NCBI RefSeq assembly: GCF_030816075.1
Contig: NZ_JAUSXO010000001.1
Span: forward strand, 1,922,001-1,986,000
DNA from: Arthrobacter agilis
GTDB lineage: Bacteria > Actinomycetota > Actinomycetes > Actinomycetales > Micrococcaceae
Reading direction: 5' to 3'
Length of the DNA: 64,000 nt
The translations under genes and the position numbers were made by a program. Under the pieces are notes generated by a model. It made no database searches and had not been told where the DNA came from. It worked only from the letters and a program-made list of their open reading frames with translations. Shown piece by piece: positions 23,837-31,694 of the stretch (position 1 is the stretch's first letter; every line of letters begins with the position of its first letter).

Positions 23837-25657
23837 ATGGCTGAGTTCGACCAGATCTTCGCGAACGACCCGAACAACCCGCAGAACGTCGCCGAGAACG
23901 GCGTCATCAGCATCTACGCCCCGGGCACCCGCACCCTCCTCGCCCTGAAGACGGTGACGGGCGGACCGCTGTCCAACCCGCTGCAGCTCAACTCCCGCGG
24001 CTTCGGGCCCGCGTTCATCGCTGACGGGTACACGCTCGTGGCGTGGGAGGCGGTCGCCCCGGGTGAGGTGTTCCAGGGGACGTTCAAGTCCTACACGGGA
24101 GTGCTGCAGGAGGCTGTTGCGGCGAAGACGGCGGCGCAGGGCGCTCTCGGGCAGCTCGAAGTGGCAGTGCCCGAGCGTGTTTCCGCTGAGGTCGCGGAGG
24201 TCGTCGCAAGCGGTGTCCTCAAGGGCGAGCCCGGCAAGGACGGGGCGAACGTCGCCACGACCAGGGCGGCTGTCGCAGGGGAACTGCAGGATCCCACCAG
24301 CCCGTCCCGCGCTGTACTAAGTGCCACAATTGCCAATGCGACCGTTGGCAGCAAGGGGCGCCGCGCACCTCTCGCGAAGTTCAAGCAGCGCGCCGCCAAC
24401 AGTAGGACGCAGGCGGTCGCCATCGTTTTTGACGGATCCTCCACGACAGCAGGAGGCAATGCAACCACCCCTGCTCGACGGTATGTGAACAGGCTTACTG
24501 CGATCATCCAGGGCGAATACCCCAGCGGCGCTGGCGCCGAGTCAACGCCAGTGATCCTCGACGACTCGTTCACCGCCCCGATCAACACCCCGGGCATCCA
24601 CGCCTACAACGCTGGCATCCCCGGAGCGAGGACCGACGTGTACGTCTCGCCGATCCGGGCGACGCAGATTGGCCTCATAAAGCCCGCGCTCGTCATCCAC
24701 ATGCCCACGTCGAACGACTGGACAGCTGGCTACGACCCCGCAACATCCAAGGCGAACATCCTCGATGCAATAGCGCGCATGGATGCCGCAGGGGCATCCG
24801 ATGCTGTCCACCTTCTAATCAACCAGTTCCAGCGCTTCGACTACTTCGGGCCGCGGCTCTGGCAGGACTACGGCGCGATCATGAAGGAAATTGCCGACAG
24901 CAACCCAGAGCGGTTCTGGTACATCGACTTGAACCCGACCTACCTGGCACTCGACGTGCCGGGGGCGGACCCGCTCGATGTGATCGACATCGACCGGACG
25001 CACCAGAACGACAAGGGCCACGAGCTCATGGCTGACCTCCTGCGGGCCGAGTTCGAGATCCCGGCGCAGATCAGTGTTGGGACCGCCCTTGTGTCCACGG
25101 TCGACGTTCTTACCCGGACGGCCCCTGTTGCCGGCGTTCGTGACTCGTTCGATAGGGCGGACGCCGCGAACCTTGGCACCGCCGACAGCGGCCAACCATG
25201 GGGCGCCGGAGGTTTCGCCATCGTCGCGGGGAAAGCTGTACCCGTCACGGGCGGCAATACGTTCCTCACCTGGGCGCAGAAAGACTTCGATCTCCGTGTG
25301 AACCTCACATGGGCTGCGGGTACGGCGCCGGGCGTCTTGTTCCGCAGCTTTGACGGCGGCAACAGGATGGGAGCCTTCGTCGATAGCGGCGGGGTGTTCC
25401 TCGCGATCACGAAGAGCGCAGCCAGCACCAACGTGCTGGGGCTTCGCTTCGCCCCCGTCGCGGGAACAACGTACGCACTCAGGGTTGTGGCGCGGGGGAA
25501 CCAGTTGAACGCCTACCTCGATGGCCGGCTGGCTCTCGCCCACACGCTTACTGTGGACGACCTGGCGTACTTCACGGCCGGCACCCAATATGGTTTCCGT
25601 TGCGCGGCGGCTTCCTCGGCTGTTGCGTTCGACGCTTTGACTGCGCGGGTCATCTAA
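23837..25657 (+). CDS. Tail fibre/tailspike with SGNH-hydrolase domain
   Basis: 606 residues. Residues about 1-90 form a tail-attachment part (ANDPNNPQNVAENGVISIYA). A collagen-like GEPGKDG follows, then an SGNH esterase domain with nucleophile region FDGSSTTAGG, HMPTSNDW (block III Asn) and IDRTHQNDKGH (Asp-His). The C-terminal 180 residues resemble a beta-sandwich (FDRADAANLGTADSGQPWGA, YLDGRLALAHTL). It probably deacetylates or de-esterifies a surface glycan during adsorption. The usual GDS is here DGSS. Confidence 0.8.
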   Translation: MAEFDQIFANDPNNPQNVAENGVISIYAPGTRTLLALKTVTGGPLSNPLQLNSRGFGPAFIADGYTLVAWEAVAPGEVFQGTFKSYTGVLQEAVAAKTAAQGALGQLEVAVPERVSAEVAEVVASGVLKGEPGKDGANVATTRAAVAGELQDPTSPSRAVLSATIANATVGSKGRRAPLAKFKQRAANSRTQAVAIVFDGSSTTAGGNATTPARRYVNRLTAIIQGEYPSGAGAESTPVILDDSFTAPINTPGIHAYNAGIPGARTDVYVSPIRATQIGLIKPALVIHMPTSNDWTAGYDPATSKANILDAIARMDAAGASDAVHLLINQFQRFDYFGPRLWQDYGAIMKEIADSNPERFWYIDLNPTYLALDVPGADPLDVIDIDRTHQNDKGHELMADLLRAEFEIPAQISVGTALVSTVDVLTRTAPVAGVRDSFDRADAANLGTADSGQPWGAGGFAIVAGKAVPVTGGNTFLTWAQKDFDLRVNLTWAAGTAPGVLFRSFDGGNRMGAFVDSGGVFLAITKSAASTNVLGLRFAPVAGTTYALRVVARGNQLNAYLDGRLALAHTLTVDDLAYFTAGTQYGFRCAAASSAVAFDALTARVI

Positions 25658-25679
25658 TACGTTGGACTGCGCGGGCGTT

Positions 25680-25714
25680 GGCCCCCACCCTTTACGGGGT
25701 GGGGGCCTTCTCTT
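25680..25714. terminator. Bidirectional terminator between tail fibre and acyltransferase
   Basis: 11-bp perfect stem GGCCCCCACCC (25680-25690) with GGGTGGGGGCC (25697-25707), followed by TTCTCTT. It sits between two convergent genes, and its right part lies inside the last codons of the acyltransferase. Confidence 0.85.
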
Positions 25715-26666
25715 CGTTTGTCTGTGTCCGCCGCTTCTGGCCTGATTCTGGGAGGGCGAACAGCCAGCTCGTTACCGGGCGTCGTGATAGGAATACGCCA
25801 ACGTACCCGGCGCCTACGGCTGTGAGTAGTAGGGCCGGGGCGGTGATTTGCCACCACGTCACGCCAAGGCGCCCCAAGAGCGCGGAGGCCGTCATGATGA
25901 CGAGGAAATGGGTTACGTAGAAGACCAGTGACCCTGCCCCTATGCACTGCAGGAAGATGGGCTGGATACGGAGGGCTAGCCGGTACATGACGAGGAAGCC
26001 CGCGATGGGGACGACTACGAAGATCGGGGAGAAGCTGACCGCCACTCCTGCGACGGACAGGGCAGCCCCCGCGCCGCCGATCAGAATGGACACTAGGAGG
26101 ACCCATGGGTTCTTCGCGGCGGCGTCGAACTTGGTGCGGTTGTTGGCGATGATCTGCCCGAGGAAGAAGAACCCGATGAGGTAGGTGAATCGTTCGGCGT
26201 TGGTCAGCGGGCCGACGAAGGCCCAGTCAACGGCGAAGGATGACAGCCACCCTAGTAGTCCGATCAAGGGGTGGAACCTGGATGGCACGAGTAGGGCGAT
26301 GAGGTAGTAGACGAAGAGGATCGCCAGGTACCAGAGGTAGGTGGGCGGGTCGTAGAGGATGAGCGCATAGTCCGTCAGGTCCAGCCCGCCGCCGTAGAGC
26401 CCGACCGCTGAAACGACGATCACGGACCACAGCAGATAGGGCCAGAGCACTTTGCCGGCTTTCCCTGACAGGAACTCGGCGGGCGACTTCGCGAGCGAGC
26501 GAGGCAGCAGCATGCCGGAGAGGATCATGAGCGCTGGCATGCGGAACGGGTCTAGAAAGTCATCGAGGGAGAGTAGGGCGCGGGGAACGTCTGAGATTGT
26601 GGCCGCTTGCCCGATGCCGTGGTGGTAGACAACGAGGAGGATGGCTAACCCGCGCAGGGCGTCCAT
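25692..26666 (-). CDS. Acyltransferase 3 family membrane protein (OafA/OatA type)
   Basis: At least 324 residues with about ten membrane segments. The family signature near the start is MDALRGLAILLVVYHHGIGQ (R-x-x-A-x-x-x-V-x-x-x-H), followed by FRMPALMILSGMLLPRSLAK. Such proteins O-acetylate cell-surface or secreted glycans. The frame is open to 26909, but that extension overlaps the next gene; ATG 26666 lacks a clear ribosome site, so the start is uncertain. At the prophage edge and on the opposite strand it looks like a lysogenic-conversion gene. Confidence 0.8.
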   Translation of the reverse strand: MDALRGLAILLVVYHHGIGQAATISDVPRALLSLDDFLDPFRMPALMILSGMLLPRSLAKSPAEFLSGKAGKVLWPYLLWSVIVVSAVGLYGGGLDLTDYALILYDPPTYLWYLAILFVYYLIALLVPSRFHPLIGLLGWLSSFAVDWAFVGPLTNAERFTYLIGFFFLGQIIANNRTKFDAAAKNPWVLLVSILIGGAGAALSVAGVAVSFSPIFVVVPIAGFLVMYRLALRIQPIFLQCIGAGSLVFYVTHFLVIMTASALLGRLGVTWWQITAPALLLTAVGAGYVGVFLSRRPVTSWLFALPESGQKRRTQTNEEKAPTP

Positions 26667-26778
26667 CCACTGTTCGTGTTCTTTGCGTGGTTTAGCGGCG
26701 GCTGACTCGTGTGCTGTTGAGATAAGGCCCCAGCCCCTTGCCTGATGTCGTGCCTGCGGGCATCGTGCCCGGTGTTGC

Positions 26779-26973
26779 TTAGAGCGCTTCGGCTTGCGCG
26801 TCTGCGTCTTGTTCCTGGCATCCCAGCGAGCAGTAGAAGTAGCTTCCTTCTGGTCGGATGGGGGCGCCAGCTTCACCGCAGCGCCGGCACACGTCTGGTT
26901 GTTCACCAACCCGGCTCCACCATGCGCGGATGTGGTCGATCGGCGCGAGCTTCCCCATCAGCATGCGTGTCAT
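26779..26973 (-). CDS. Small zinc-binding protein
   Basis: 64 residues with CRRCGEAG and FYCSLGC, a four-Cys zinc knuckle, and an N-terminal helix MGKLAPIDHIRAWWSRVG. Starts at 26973, 26964 or 26958 are all possible (three ATGs close together). It is upstream of and probably co-transcribed with the acyltransferase. Function unknown. Confidence 0.55.
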   Translation of the reverse strand: MTRMLMGKLAPIDHIRAWWSRVGEQPDVCRRCGEAGAPIRPEGSYFYCSLGCQEQDADAQAEAL

Positions 26974-27031
26974 CCTATCCGTTGCCCCTGGCCTTTCGGG
27001 CGTGGGGCGTGTCCGTGTTTGGCGGTGTTGC

Positions 27032-27166
27032 TTAGGTGAGTTGCAGGGCGGCGATCGCGAGGAACAAGGTTCCTGCGCCAAGGAGCGCTGCTCCCAGGAT
27101 TGTGAGCCGCCTGCTCGTGTTGGTGTTCCGCCAGACCCGTCGCATGTGTGCAATTTGTCTCCCCAT
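27032..27166 (-). CDS. Very small membrane protein (44 aa)
   Basis: 44 residues: a basic N-terminus (MGRQIAHMRRVWRNTNTSRR) followed by one membrane span (LTILGAALLGAGTLFLAIAA). The ribosome site is weak. The start context AGCGCATG is shared with the small gene at 46682-46819 in the tRNA-Leu element, which hints at related organisation. Confidence 0.45.
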   Translation of the reverse strand: MGRQIAHMRRVWRNTNTSRRLTILGAALLGAGTLFLAIAALQLT

Positions 27167-27247
27167 GCGCTGAAGCTTACGGCGTTCGTGTGTCTGCGGC
27201 GTTTCGCGTGGCTGGTGCTCTCCACATGCTGGCTCGACTCCGCCATA

Positions 27248-27263
27248 GATCCGGCTTAGTGCA
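27248..27263. repeat. 16-base element shared with the tRNA-Leu remnant
   Basis: GATCCGGCTTAGTGCA occurs here, again at 46674-46689, and as a near copy at about 46917-46930. Each prophage copy lies close to a CGCCCCCACCC hairpin. It marks homology between the two elements. Confidence 0.7.
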
Positions 27264-27267
27264 GTGC

Positions 27268-27300
27268 CGCCCCCACCCTTCATCGGGTGGGGGCGTTCTG
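27268..27300. terminator. Hairpin terminator upstream of the 27328 gene
   Basis: 11-bp stem CGCCCCCACCC (27268-27278) with GGGTGGGGGCG (27285-27295), then TTCTG. Confidence 0.75.
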
Positions 27301-27327
27301 TCGTTGGCGGGCGCTACGGTCGCAGGC

Positions 27328-27639
27328 ATGGAAGAACGCAAGCCCCGCCCAGGGTGGCACGGGATCCCGCCCTCACGGGACAGGTTCGTACCGCCCATCA
27401 GCCTCCCCGAGCCCACGGAGGGCGTCACCAGGACCACGGAGAAGGCGCCACCCATCTGGTGCGAGCTCATCTACCCCGATGGTCAGACGCAGACGGTCAA
27501 GGGCTTCGCGATGGCGTGGACGAACAGCCTCGTCCTCTGCCAGTGGGTGGAGTACTCGATGGCTCGCGAGGCTTGGGTGGACGCTGGGGTGGTGAAGCGC
27601 CGGCAGGTCGAGGATCCGCGGCCGCATCGGGACGGTTGA
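27328..27639 (+). CDS. Hypothetical prophage-end protein, intact paralogue of the 47858 pseudogene
   Basis: 103 residues, not recognised. Proline-rich N-terminus (RPGWHGIPPSRDRFVPPISL) and a compact C-terminal part ([20 protein letters not shown], then QWVEYSMAREAWVDAGVV). The TANNNT box TACGGT (27315-27320) lies seven bases before the ATG, so the mRNA is probably leaderless and expressed in the lysogen. A broken copy of the same gene occurs at 47858-48177. Confidence 0.65.
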   Translation: MEERKPRPGWHGIPPSRDRFVPPISLPEPTEGVTRTTEKAPPIWCELIYPDGQTQTVKGFAMAWTNSLVLCQWVEYSMAREAWVDAGVVKRRQVEDPRPHRDG

Positions 27640-27667
27640 CCCCAGTTCGTCCCACTAGGATCAGGTC

Positions 27668-27901
27668 ATGGCCGATCAACCCCGTTTCATGACCCTGCCC
27701 GATGTCGCCGCGGAGCTCGCAGTCAGTCAGTCGCAGATGTACGCGCTCGTGAAGTCCGGCGACCTGCCGGCCATCCAGGTGGGTGGGCGAGGGCAGTGGC
27801 GTGTGGAGCGGGTGAAGCTCGAGGAGTACATCGCTCGCATGTACGAGCAGGCCGAGAAGCAGCGCGGGAAGCTGGCGCCGGAGGACGTCGCCGGCGAGTA
27901 G
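27668..27901 (+). CDS. Excisionase-like HTH DNA-binding protein
   Basis: 77 residues of the HTH_17/excisionase family: FMTLPDVAAELAVSQSQMYA, LVKSGDLPAIQVGG, WRVERVKLEEYI. The pattern (helix, turn, recognition helix, wing with GxW-R) is that of MerR/AlpA-type Xis proteins. A TAGGAT -10 box six bases upstream of the ATG indicates a leaderless transcript. Being the last gene before the attR-like tRNA fragment, it probably directs excision with an integrase at the other end. Confidence 0.75.
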   Translation: MADQPRFMTLPDVAAELAVSQSQMYALVKSGDLPAIQVGGRGQWRVERVKLEEYIARMYEQAEKQRGKLAPEDVAGE

Positions 27902-28069
27902 CCCCGGCAGGCTCTGGCTCTGAGTTAAGTCTAAGTTTTTTCCCGAACGGGACAGTCATAGAATGAACGACTCTAAGCGGAATTGAGGGCCGAGACACCC
28001 TAATCCGCGCGTTCTAGGGGCAGAATCGGGCACTAACCGTTCACTCACTGATCTGTCAAAGGACTCTGG
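27902..28069. other. Non-coding prophage end
   Basis: This stretch has lower GC than its surroundings and contains a T6 run and AACCGTTCACTCACTG-like sequence. I see no gene. It is a likely site of integrase/Xis arm binding, by position only. Confidence 0.35.
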
Positions 28070-28111
28070 TTCTCCTTCAATGGGTTCCGGGTTCAAGTCC
28101 CGGGGGGTGCA
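28070..28111 (+). other. tRNA 3' fragment, probable prophage attR
   Basis: GGGTTCCGGGTTCAAGTCCC, then GGGGGGTGCAC, has a complete T-arm (CCGGG-TTCAAGT-CCCGG), a 3' acceptor strand (GGGGTGC) and discriminator A. No matching 5' acceptor (GCACCCC) exists upstream in the window. Integration into the 3' end of a tRNA leaves such a fragment at one end of a prophage. The intact tRNA and attL should lie left of the window. Confidence 0.65.
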
Positions 28112-28114
28112 CGT

Positions 28115-28160
28115 CGAATCCCCGTTCGCCAGGTCTCGCCGCCTGGAGGACGGGGATTCG
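28115..28160 (+). terminator. Hairpin downstream of the tRNA fragment
   Basis: CGAATCCCCGT (28115-28125) pairs with ACGGGGATTCG (28150-28160), with an inner CCAGG/CCTGG stem. It is probably the original terminator of the host tRNA gene, now separated from the promoter by the prophage. Confidence 0.65.
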
Positions 28161-28223
28161 TTCATTTCCCGGCCCGGCCGGAAGCTCTCCGGGTTCGACC
28201 CGGCTCGGGCCTACGATGGACCC

Positions 28224-28922
28224 GTGAACGAAATCCTGTCCTTCGCCGGCAGCTACTGGTGGCTCGTCTTCCCGCTGTCGGGCGTCTTCGCGATCTGGGG
28301 CAGGTCATGGTCGGAGGCCACCGAGCGGCGGCACCGGCGCAAGGTGGAGATGTACCGCCTGAAGCACCCGGGAGCCCTGCACGGGGCACACGCCCGGCCG
28401 GACGCCGCCCCCGAGCAGCCCCAGAACCGCGAACGGGATGTCCGGCACGTCGAGCGCATGCATGACGAGGTCGACCGGAAGTGGCTGTCCTACGAGCTCG
28501 ACGCCGCGAAACTCATCGACTACCCCACCATGACGGATGTGCGGGAGCCGCTCACCGTCGCCTTCCTCCGCGCCAAGCGCGTGGCCGACTCCCTGCGTCC
28601 CGAGGACCCCGCCGAGATGTCCGCCGAGGATCTCGCGGAGTACCGCTCGGCCGTCACCTCGTACGACGTCGCGTTCCAGGTGGCCGAGACCGAGGCCCGG
28701 CGCGTGCGGGCGAGCGGCTTCACCCCCGAGGAACGGCAGCGGCTGGAGACGGCCAGGAAGCTCGTCACGGTGGCGATCGACGACGCCGCGACGGCCGCAG
28801 AACGCCAGACCGCGTACCGGCGGGCGCGCCGGGAGCTCGACGGGCTGATCGTCCTGCCGGACGCGACGATCACCGATCTCGAGGAGAGGATCGCGGGCGC
28901 GATCGACCAGCGCCGGCCCTGA
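28224..28922 (+). CDS. Membrane-anchored hypothetical protein
   Basis: 232 residues. One N-terminal hydrophobic segment (SFAGSYWWLVFPLSGVFAIW) is followed by a charged helical cytoplasmic part (ATERRHRRKVEMYRLKHPGA and later TAAERQTAYRRARRELDGLI). GTG at 28224 is chosen because a TACGAT -10 box stands six bases upstream, giving a leaderless mRNA. The longer frame runs through the tRNA fragment. It is the first chromosomal gene after the prophage. Function unknown. Confidence 0.7.
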   Translation: MNEILSFAGSYWWLVFPLSGVFAIWGRSWSEATERRHRRKVEMYRLKHPGALHGAHARPDAAPEQPQNRERDVRHVERMHDEVDRKWLSYELDAAKLIDYPTMTDVREPLTVAFLRAKRVADSLRPEDPAEMSAEDLAEYRSAVTSYDVAFQVAETEARRVRASGFTPEERQRLETARKLVTVAIDDAATAAERQTAYRRARRELDGLIVLPDATITDLEERIAGAIDQRRP

Positions 28923-29007
28923 TCTTCCCAGCCCGCGGTCCCTGGGCGATAATCGCACCTGTCATCACGGAGGCGTGGCCCAGGTCACCCGGCAGGAAGC
29001 GGACATC

Positions 29008-29463
29008 ATGGCAGCGACGATCAACACCTACCTCAGTTTCAAGGACACCGCGGCGCAGGCGATGGAGTTCTACCGGTCCGTGTTCGGCGGGGAGCTGCAG
29101 AGCACCACCTTCGGGGAGTTCCAGATGAGCGAGGACCCGGCCGAGCAGGACAAGATCATGCACTCGATGCTGACCACCCCCTCGGGCCAGGTGATCATGG
29201 CGGCCGACACACCCAACAGCATGGAGTTCACGCCCCCGGCCGGCCACTCGATCTCGATCAGCGGTGACGACGAGGCCGAGCTCCGCGGCTACTGGGACGC
29301 CCTCGCCGGCAGCGGCAGCGCGGTCCTCCCCCTGTCGGAGTCGCCCTGGGGCGACAGCTTCGGCATGTGCGTCGACCGCTTCGGCATCAGCTGGATGGTC
29401 AACATCGCGGGGACCGCGGCCAGGGCGCAGGCGGCCGGGGACGGTGCGTCCAGCATCGCCTGA
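29008..29463 (+). CDS. VOC/glyoxalase-fold protein, PhnB-like
   Basis: 151 residues of the PhnB-like (3-demethylubiquinone-9 3-methyltransferase-like) VOC family: YLSFKDTAAQAMEFYRSVFG near the start, GHSISISGDDEAELRGYWDA in the middle and WGDSFGMCVDRFGISWMVNI at the end. Members bind small molecules or metals; the substrate here is unknown. AGGAAG lies upstream of the ATG at 29008; an earlier in-frame start at 28975 is weaker. Confidence 0.85.
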   Translation: MAATINTYLSFKDTAAQAMEFYRSVFGGELQSTTFGEFQMSEDPAEQDKIMHSMLTTPSGQVIMAADTPNSMEFTPPAGHSISISGDDEAELRGYWDALAGSGSAVLPLSESPWGDSFGMCVDRFGISWMVNIAGTAARAQAAGDGASSIA

Positions 29464-29508
29464 GACGGCCGCCCGGGTCCACCGGGCCGCCCGGGCGGTC
29501 CGCCCGGG

Positions 29509-30516
29509 TCAGCTCCGTGTGCCGGCGTCGAGTTCCAGCGTCGGCTCGTCGGGCGTGGAGAGGGTGAGCACGGCCTCCTCGATGCGCTCGTGGTCCTCGA
29601 TGTCGCGCTCGACGGCACGGAGGGCCACGGCGACGTCGTGCTCCAGGCGGTCGCCCACCAGGTCCACCGCGGCCACGAGGTACAGCCGCTCCGGCCCCAC
29701 GTACTCCAGGTGCAGGTAGGTCACGCGGTCGATGCTCGCGTGCGCGCCCAGCCGTCCGGCGACCGATGCGAGCAGCGCCGGTGACACCGCCTGGCCCACG
29801 AGGAAGCGCCGGTTGCGGTCGATCAGGATCACCGCGATCACCCCGAGGAGCACGCCGACCAGGATGGACCCGATGGCGTCCGCTGCGGACGAGCCCGTGA
29901 GCTGGTGCAGCAGGATGCCGAGGAAGGCGATGACCAGGCCGAGGAGTGCGGCCGCGTCCTCCGCGAAGACCGCGCGGAGGGTGGGGTTCGAGGTCGTCGA
30001 CACGCTCTGCAGCGTGCTGGTGCCCCGCTCCTGCCCGGCCTTCCGCGCCTGCCGGAAGGCCTGCGTGAACGAGATGCCCTCGAGGACGAAGGCGATGGCG
30101 AGGACGGCGTAGGCGATCCCGTAGTCGCCGGCCGGTTCGGGCTCGAGCAGTTGCTGGATGCCGTGCGTGATGGAGACGACAGCACCGGCGGTGAACAGCC
30201 CGAAGGCCGCGAACATCGACCAGACGTACGCCTCGCGCCCGTACCCCATGGGGTGCGACCGGTCGCGGCGGCGCCGTGACTTGCGTTCGGCGACGAGCAG
30301 GAAGATCTGGTTGCCGGTGTCGGCCCACGAGTGGGCGGCCTCGGCCGTCATGGAGGCGGAGCCGGTGATCATCGCGGCGACCGTCTTCGCGCCCGCGACG
30401 AGGAGATTCGCGATGAACGCGATGATGACGGTCACGGGTTTCTCGCCGCCCGATGACTCCTGCTGCTCCTTCCCGGGGCGGGTCCCGTCCGCTGCCTGCG
30501 TTGCCGTGTTCTTCAT
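29509..30516 (-). CDS. Cation diffusion facilitator (CDF) transporter
   Basis: 335-residue inner-membrane antiporter for divalent metals (Zn, Fe, Mn or Co). Six membrane spans are visible. The metal-site motifs are AEAAHSWADTGNQ (H-x-x-x-D) in span 2 and AVFAEDAAALLG in span 5, where the family's second HxxxD is E-D here. A His/Arg-rich loop (RRRRDRSHPMGYGREAY) follows span 2. The C-terminal cytoplasmic domain ends TLSTPDEPTLELDAG. GGAAGG lies upstream of the ATG. Confidence 0.88.
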   Translation of the reverse strand: MKNTATQAADGTRPGKEQQESSGGEKPVTVIIAFIANLLVAGAKTVAAMITGSASMTAEAAHSWADTGNQIFLLVAERKSRRRRDRSHPMGYGREAYVWSMFAAFGLFTAGAVVSITHGIQQLLEPEPAGDYGIAYAVLAIAFVLEGISFTQAFRQARKAGQERGTSTLQSVSTTSNPTLRAVFAEDAAALLGLVIAFLGILLHQLTGSSAADAIGSILVGVLLGVIAVILIDRNRRFLVGQAVSPALLASVAGRLGAHASIDRVTYLHLEYVGPERLYLVAAVDLVGDRLEHDVAVALRAVERDIEDHERIEEAVLTLSTPDEPTLELDAGTRS

Positions 30517-30583
30517 TGCCGTCCTTCCGGAAGGGCGGGTGACGGGAGGGTGCGCCGTCGGGCACTCTCCCGTCGCCCTCGTA

Positions 30584-30772
30584 CTACTTGGACGCTTCCT
30601 TGTTCACATCGGTCGGCGAATCGAACTCCCGGTCGGGGAGGTTCTCCAGCGTCTCGAGGACCGCGCCGTCCGCGCCCTTGTCCTTCGCGTGCCGGACGAG
30701 GTCCTCCTTGGAGGCCGGGTAGTCCATGCCGCCCAGCGCCTTCTGGATGTCGATCGGACTCGGATCTGCCAT
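30584..30772 (-). CDS. DUF2795 domain protein
   Basis: 62 residues: DIQKALGGMDYPASKEDLVR, then HAKDKGADGAVLETLENLPD matches the small DUF2795 family common in actinobacteria (helical, no known function). The second ATG (30772) is chosen because AAGGAG, part of the upstream in-frame Met-Lys-Glu codons, is correctly spaced from it. It follows the glycosyltransferase on the same strand. Confidence 0.8.
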   Translation of the reverse strand: MADPSPIDIQKALGGMDYPASKEDLVRHAKDKGADGAVLETLENLPDREFDSPTDVNKEASK

Positions 30773-30829
30773 CTGGTGCTCCTTCATGTCGGTTCGTTCT
30801 CCTGTGGTGCTCCCGCGGCGGGAGCACCG

Positions 30830-31694
30830 TCACTGGCCCAGGATCACCCGGGCAGCGTCTATCTCCCGGTCCGGCACCGTGGTGGGCGCCTCGAGGTGCA
30901 CGGCCCCGGACGGGAGGATGCCCGCCCCGCCGTACCGCTCCATGACGCGCCACTGGGCGGCGACGTCCTCGCCGGCGTGCCCGGGCGGGGAGCCTCTCCC
31001 AGAAGTCGAAGCCTCCGCACTCCACGAGGGCCTTCCGGTCGAACAGGACGCAGCCGCCCACCCAGGCGACGCGGTACAGCCTCCAGTCGCCGGGTGGGAT
31101 GGCGAGGTCCGCGGCGGCGTGGGCCAGGTTCGCGGCGTTGTGCAGCGGCCAGCGCGCGAAGCCCTCGGTGTCCGGGCGGATCCGCTCCGGCAGCACCTCG
31201 TTCCCGGGCCACAGCGCGAGCCCGGTGCGTTCGTGGGGCCGGCGGTCGCCGAGATAGGACAGCCCCTGGACCGCGGACCCGACGAATCCGCAGCCGGCCG
31301 TCCGCAGCGCCCGGACCATGCGGTCCAGCGTGCCGGGCTCGAGCCAGACGTCGTTGTCGAGGAAGAGGACGAAGGGCGCACGCGCCAGTCCCAGGAGGTA
31401 GTGCCGGTGCTCGGCCAGTCCCCTGCGGGGCAGGTGCCGTTCGAGCCGGACCGACCGCCCCTGGGCCTCGAGGACCCGCACCATCGCCCGGACCGCGGGC
31501 TGGATCCAGGACGCGGCCTCGCCGTCCGTCTGGTCGCTCACGATCACGCGGAAGGGCACGCCCTCCTGCGCGGCGAGGCCCGCGAGTGTCACGGCGAGTT
31601 CCGCCGGGCGCCCGAAGGAGGGGATCAGGACGTCGACGGCGGGCTCGTCCGCCGGCGCGTCCGATGCCCACTCGCCCGACCAGCGCGGCGTCAC
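30830..31694 (-). pseudogene. Glycosyltransferase family 2, interrupted by a +1 frameshift
   Basis: A GT-A fold transferase of about 287 residues. DVLIPSFGRPAELAVTLAGL, VIVSDQTDG and APFVLFLDNDVWLEPGTLDR (DxD-like DND) are in the first frame. After GFDFWERL the reading moves to a second frame that continues GHAGEDVAAQWRVMERYGGA to ILGQ. The shift lies in the CCCC run at 30987-30990 (plus-strand GGGG); removing one base restores one protein. GTG start overlaps the hldE stop (GTGA). It probably adds a sugar to an envelope glycan. Confidence 0.8.

Larger units (their letters stand above)
1..28111. mobile_element. Siphoviral prophage, right-hand part (left end outside window)
   Basis: A continuous run of phage genes is read almost wholly on the plus strand in the usual siphovirus order: DNA modification and replication, HNH and terminase, portal, scaffold, capsid, connectors, tail tube, tape measure, tail tip, lysis, tail fibre, moron genes, excisionase-like HTH. 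The right border is placed at a tRNA 3' fragment (28,070-28,111) followed by a hairpin terminator, after which ordinary chromosomal genes begin. No integrase is present, so the left end lies upstream of the window. All head, tail and lysis reading frames look intact, so the prophage may be complete. Confidence 0.93.
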
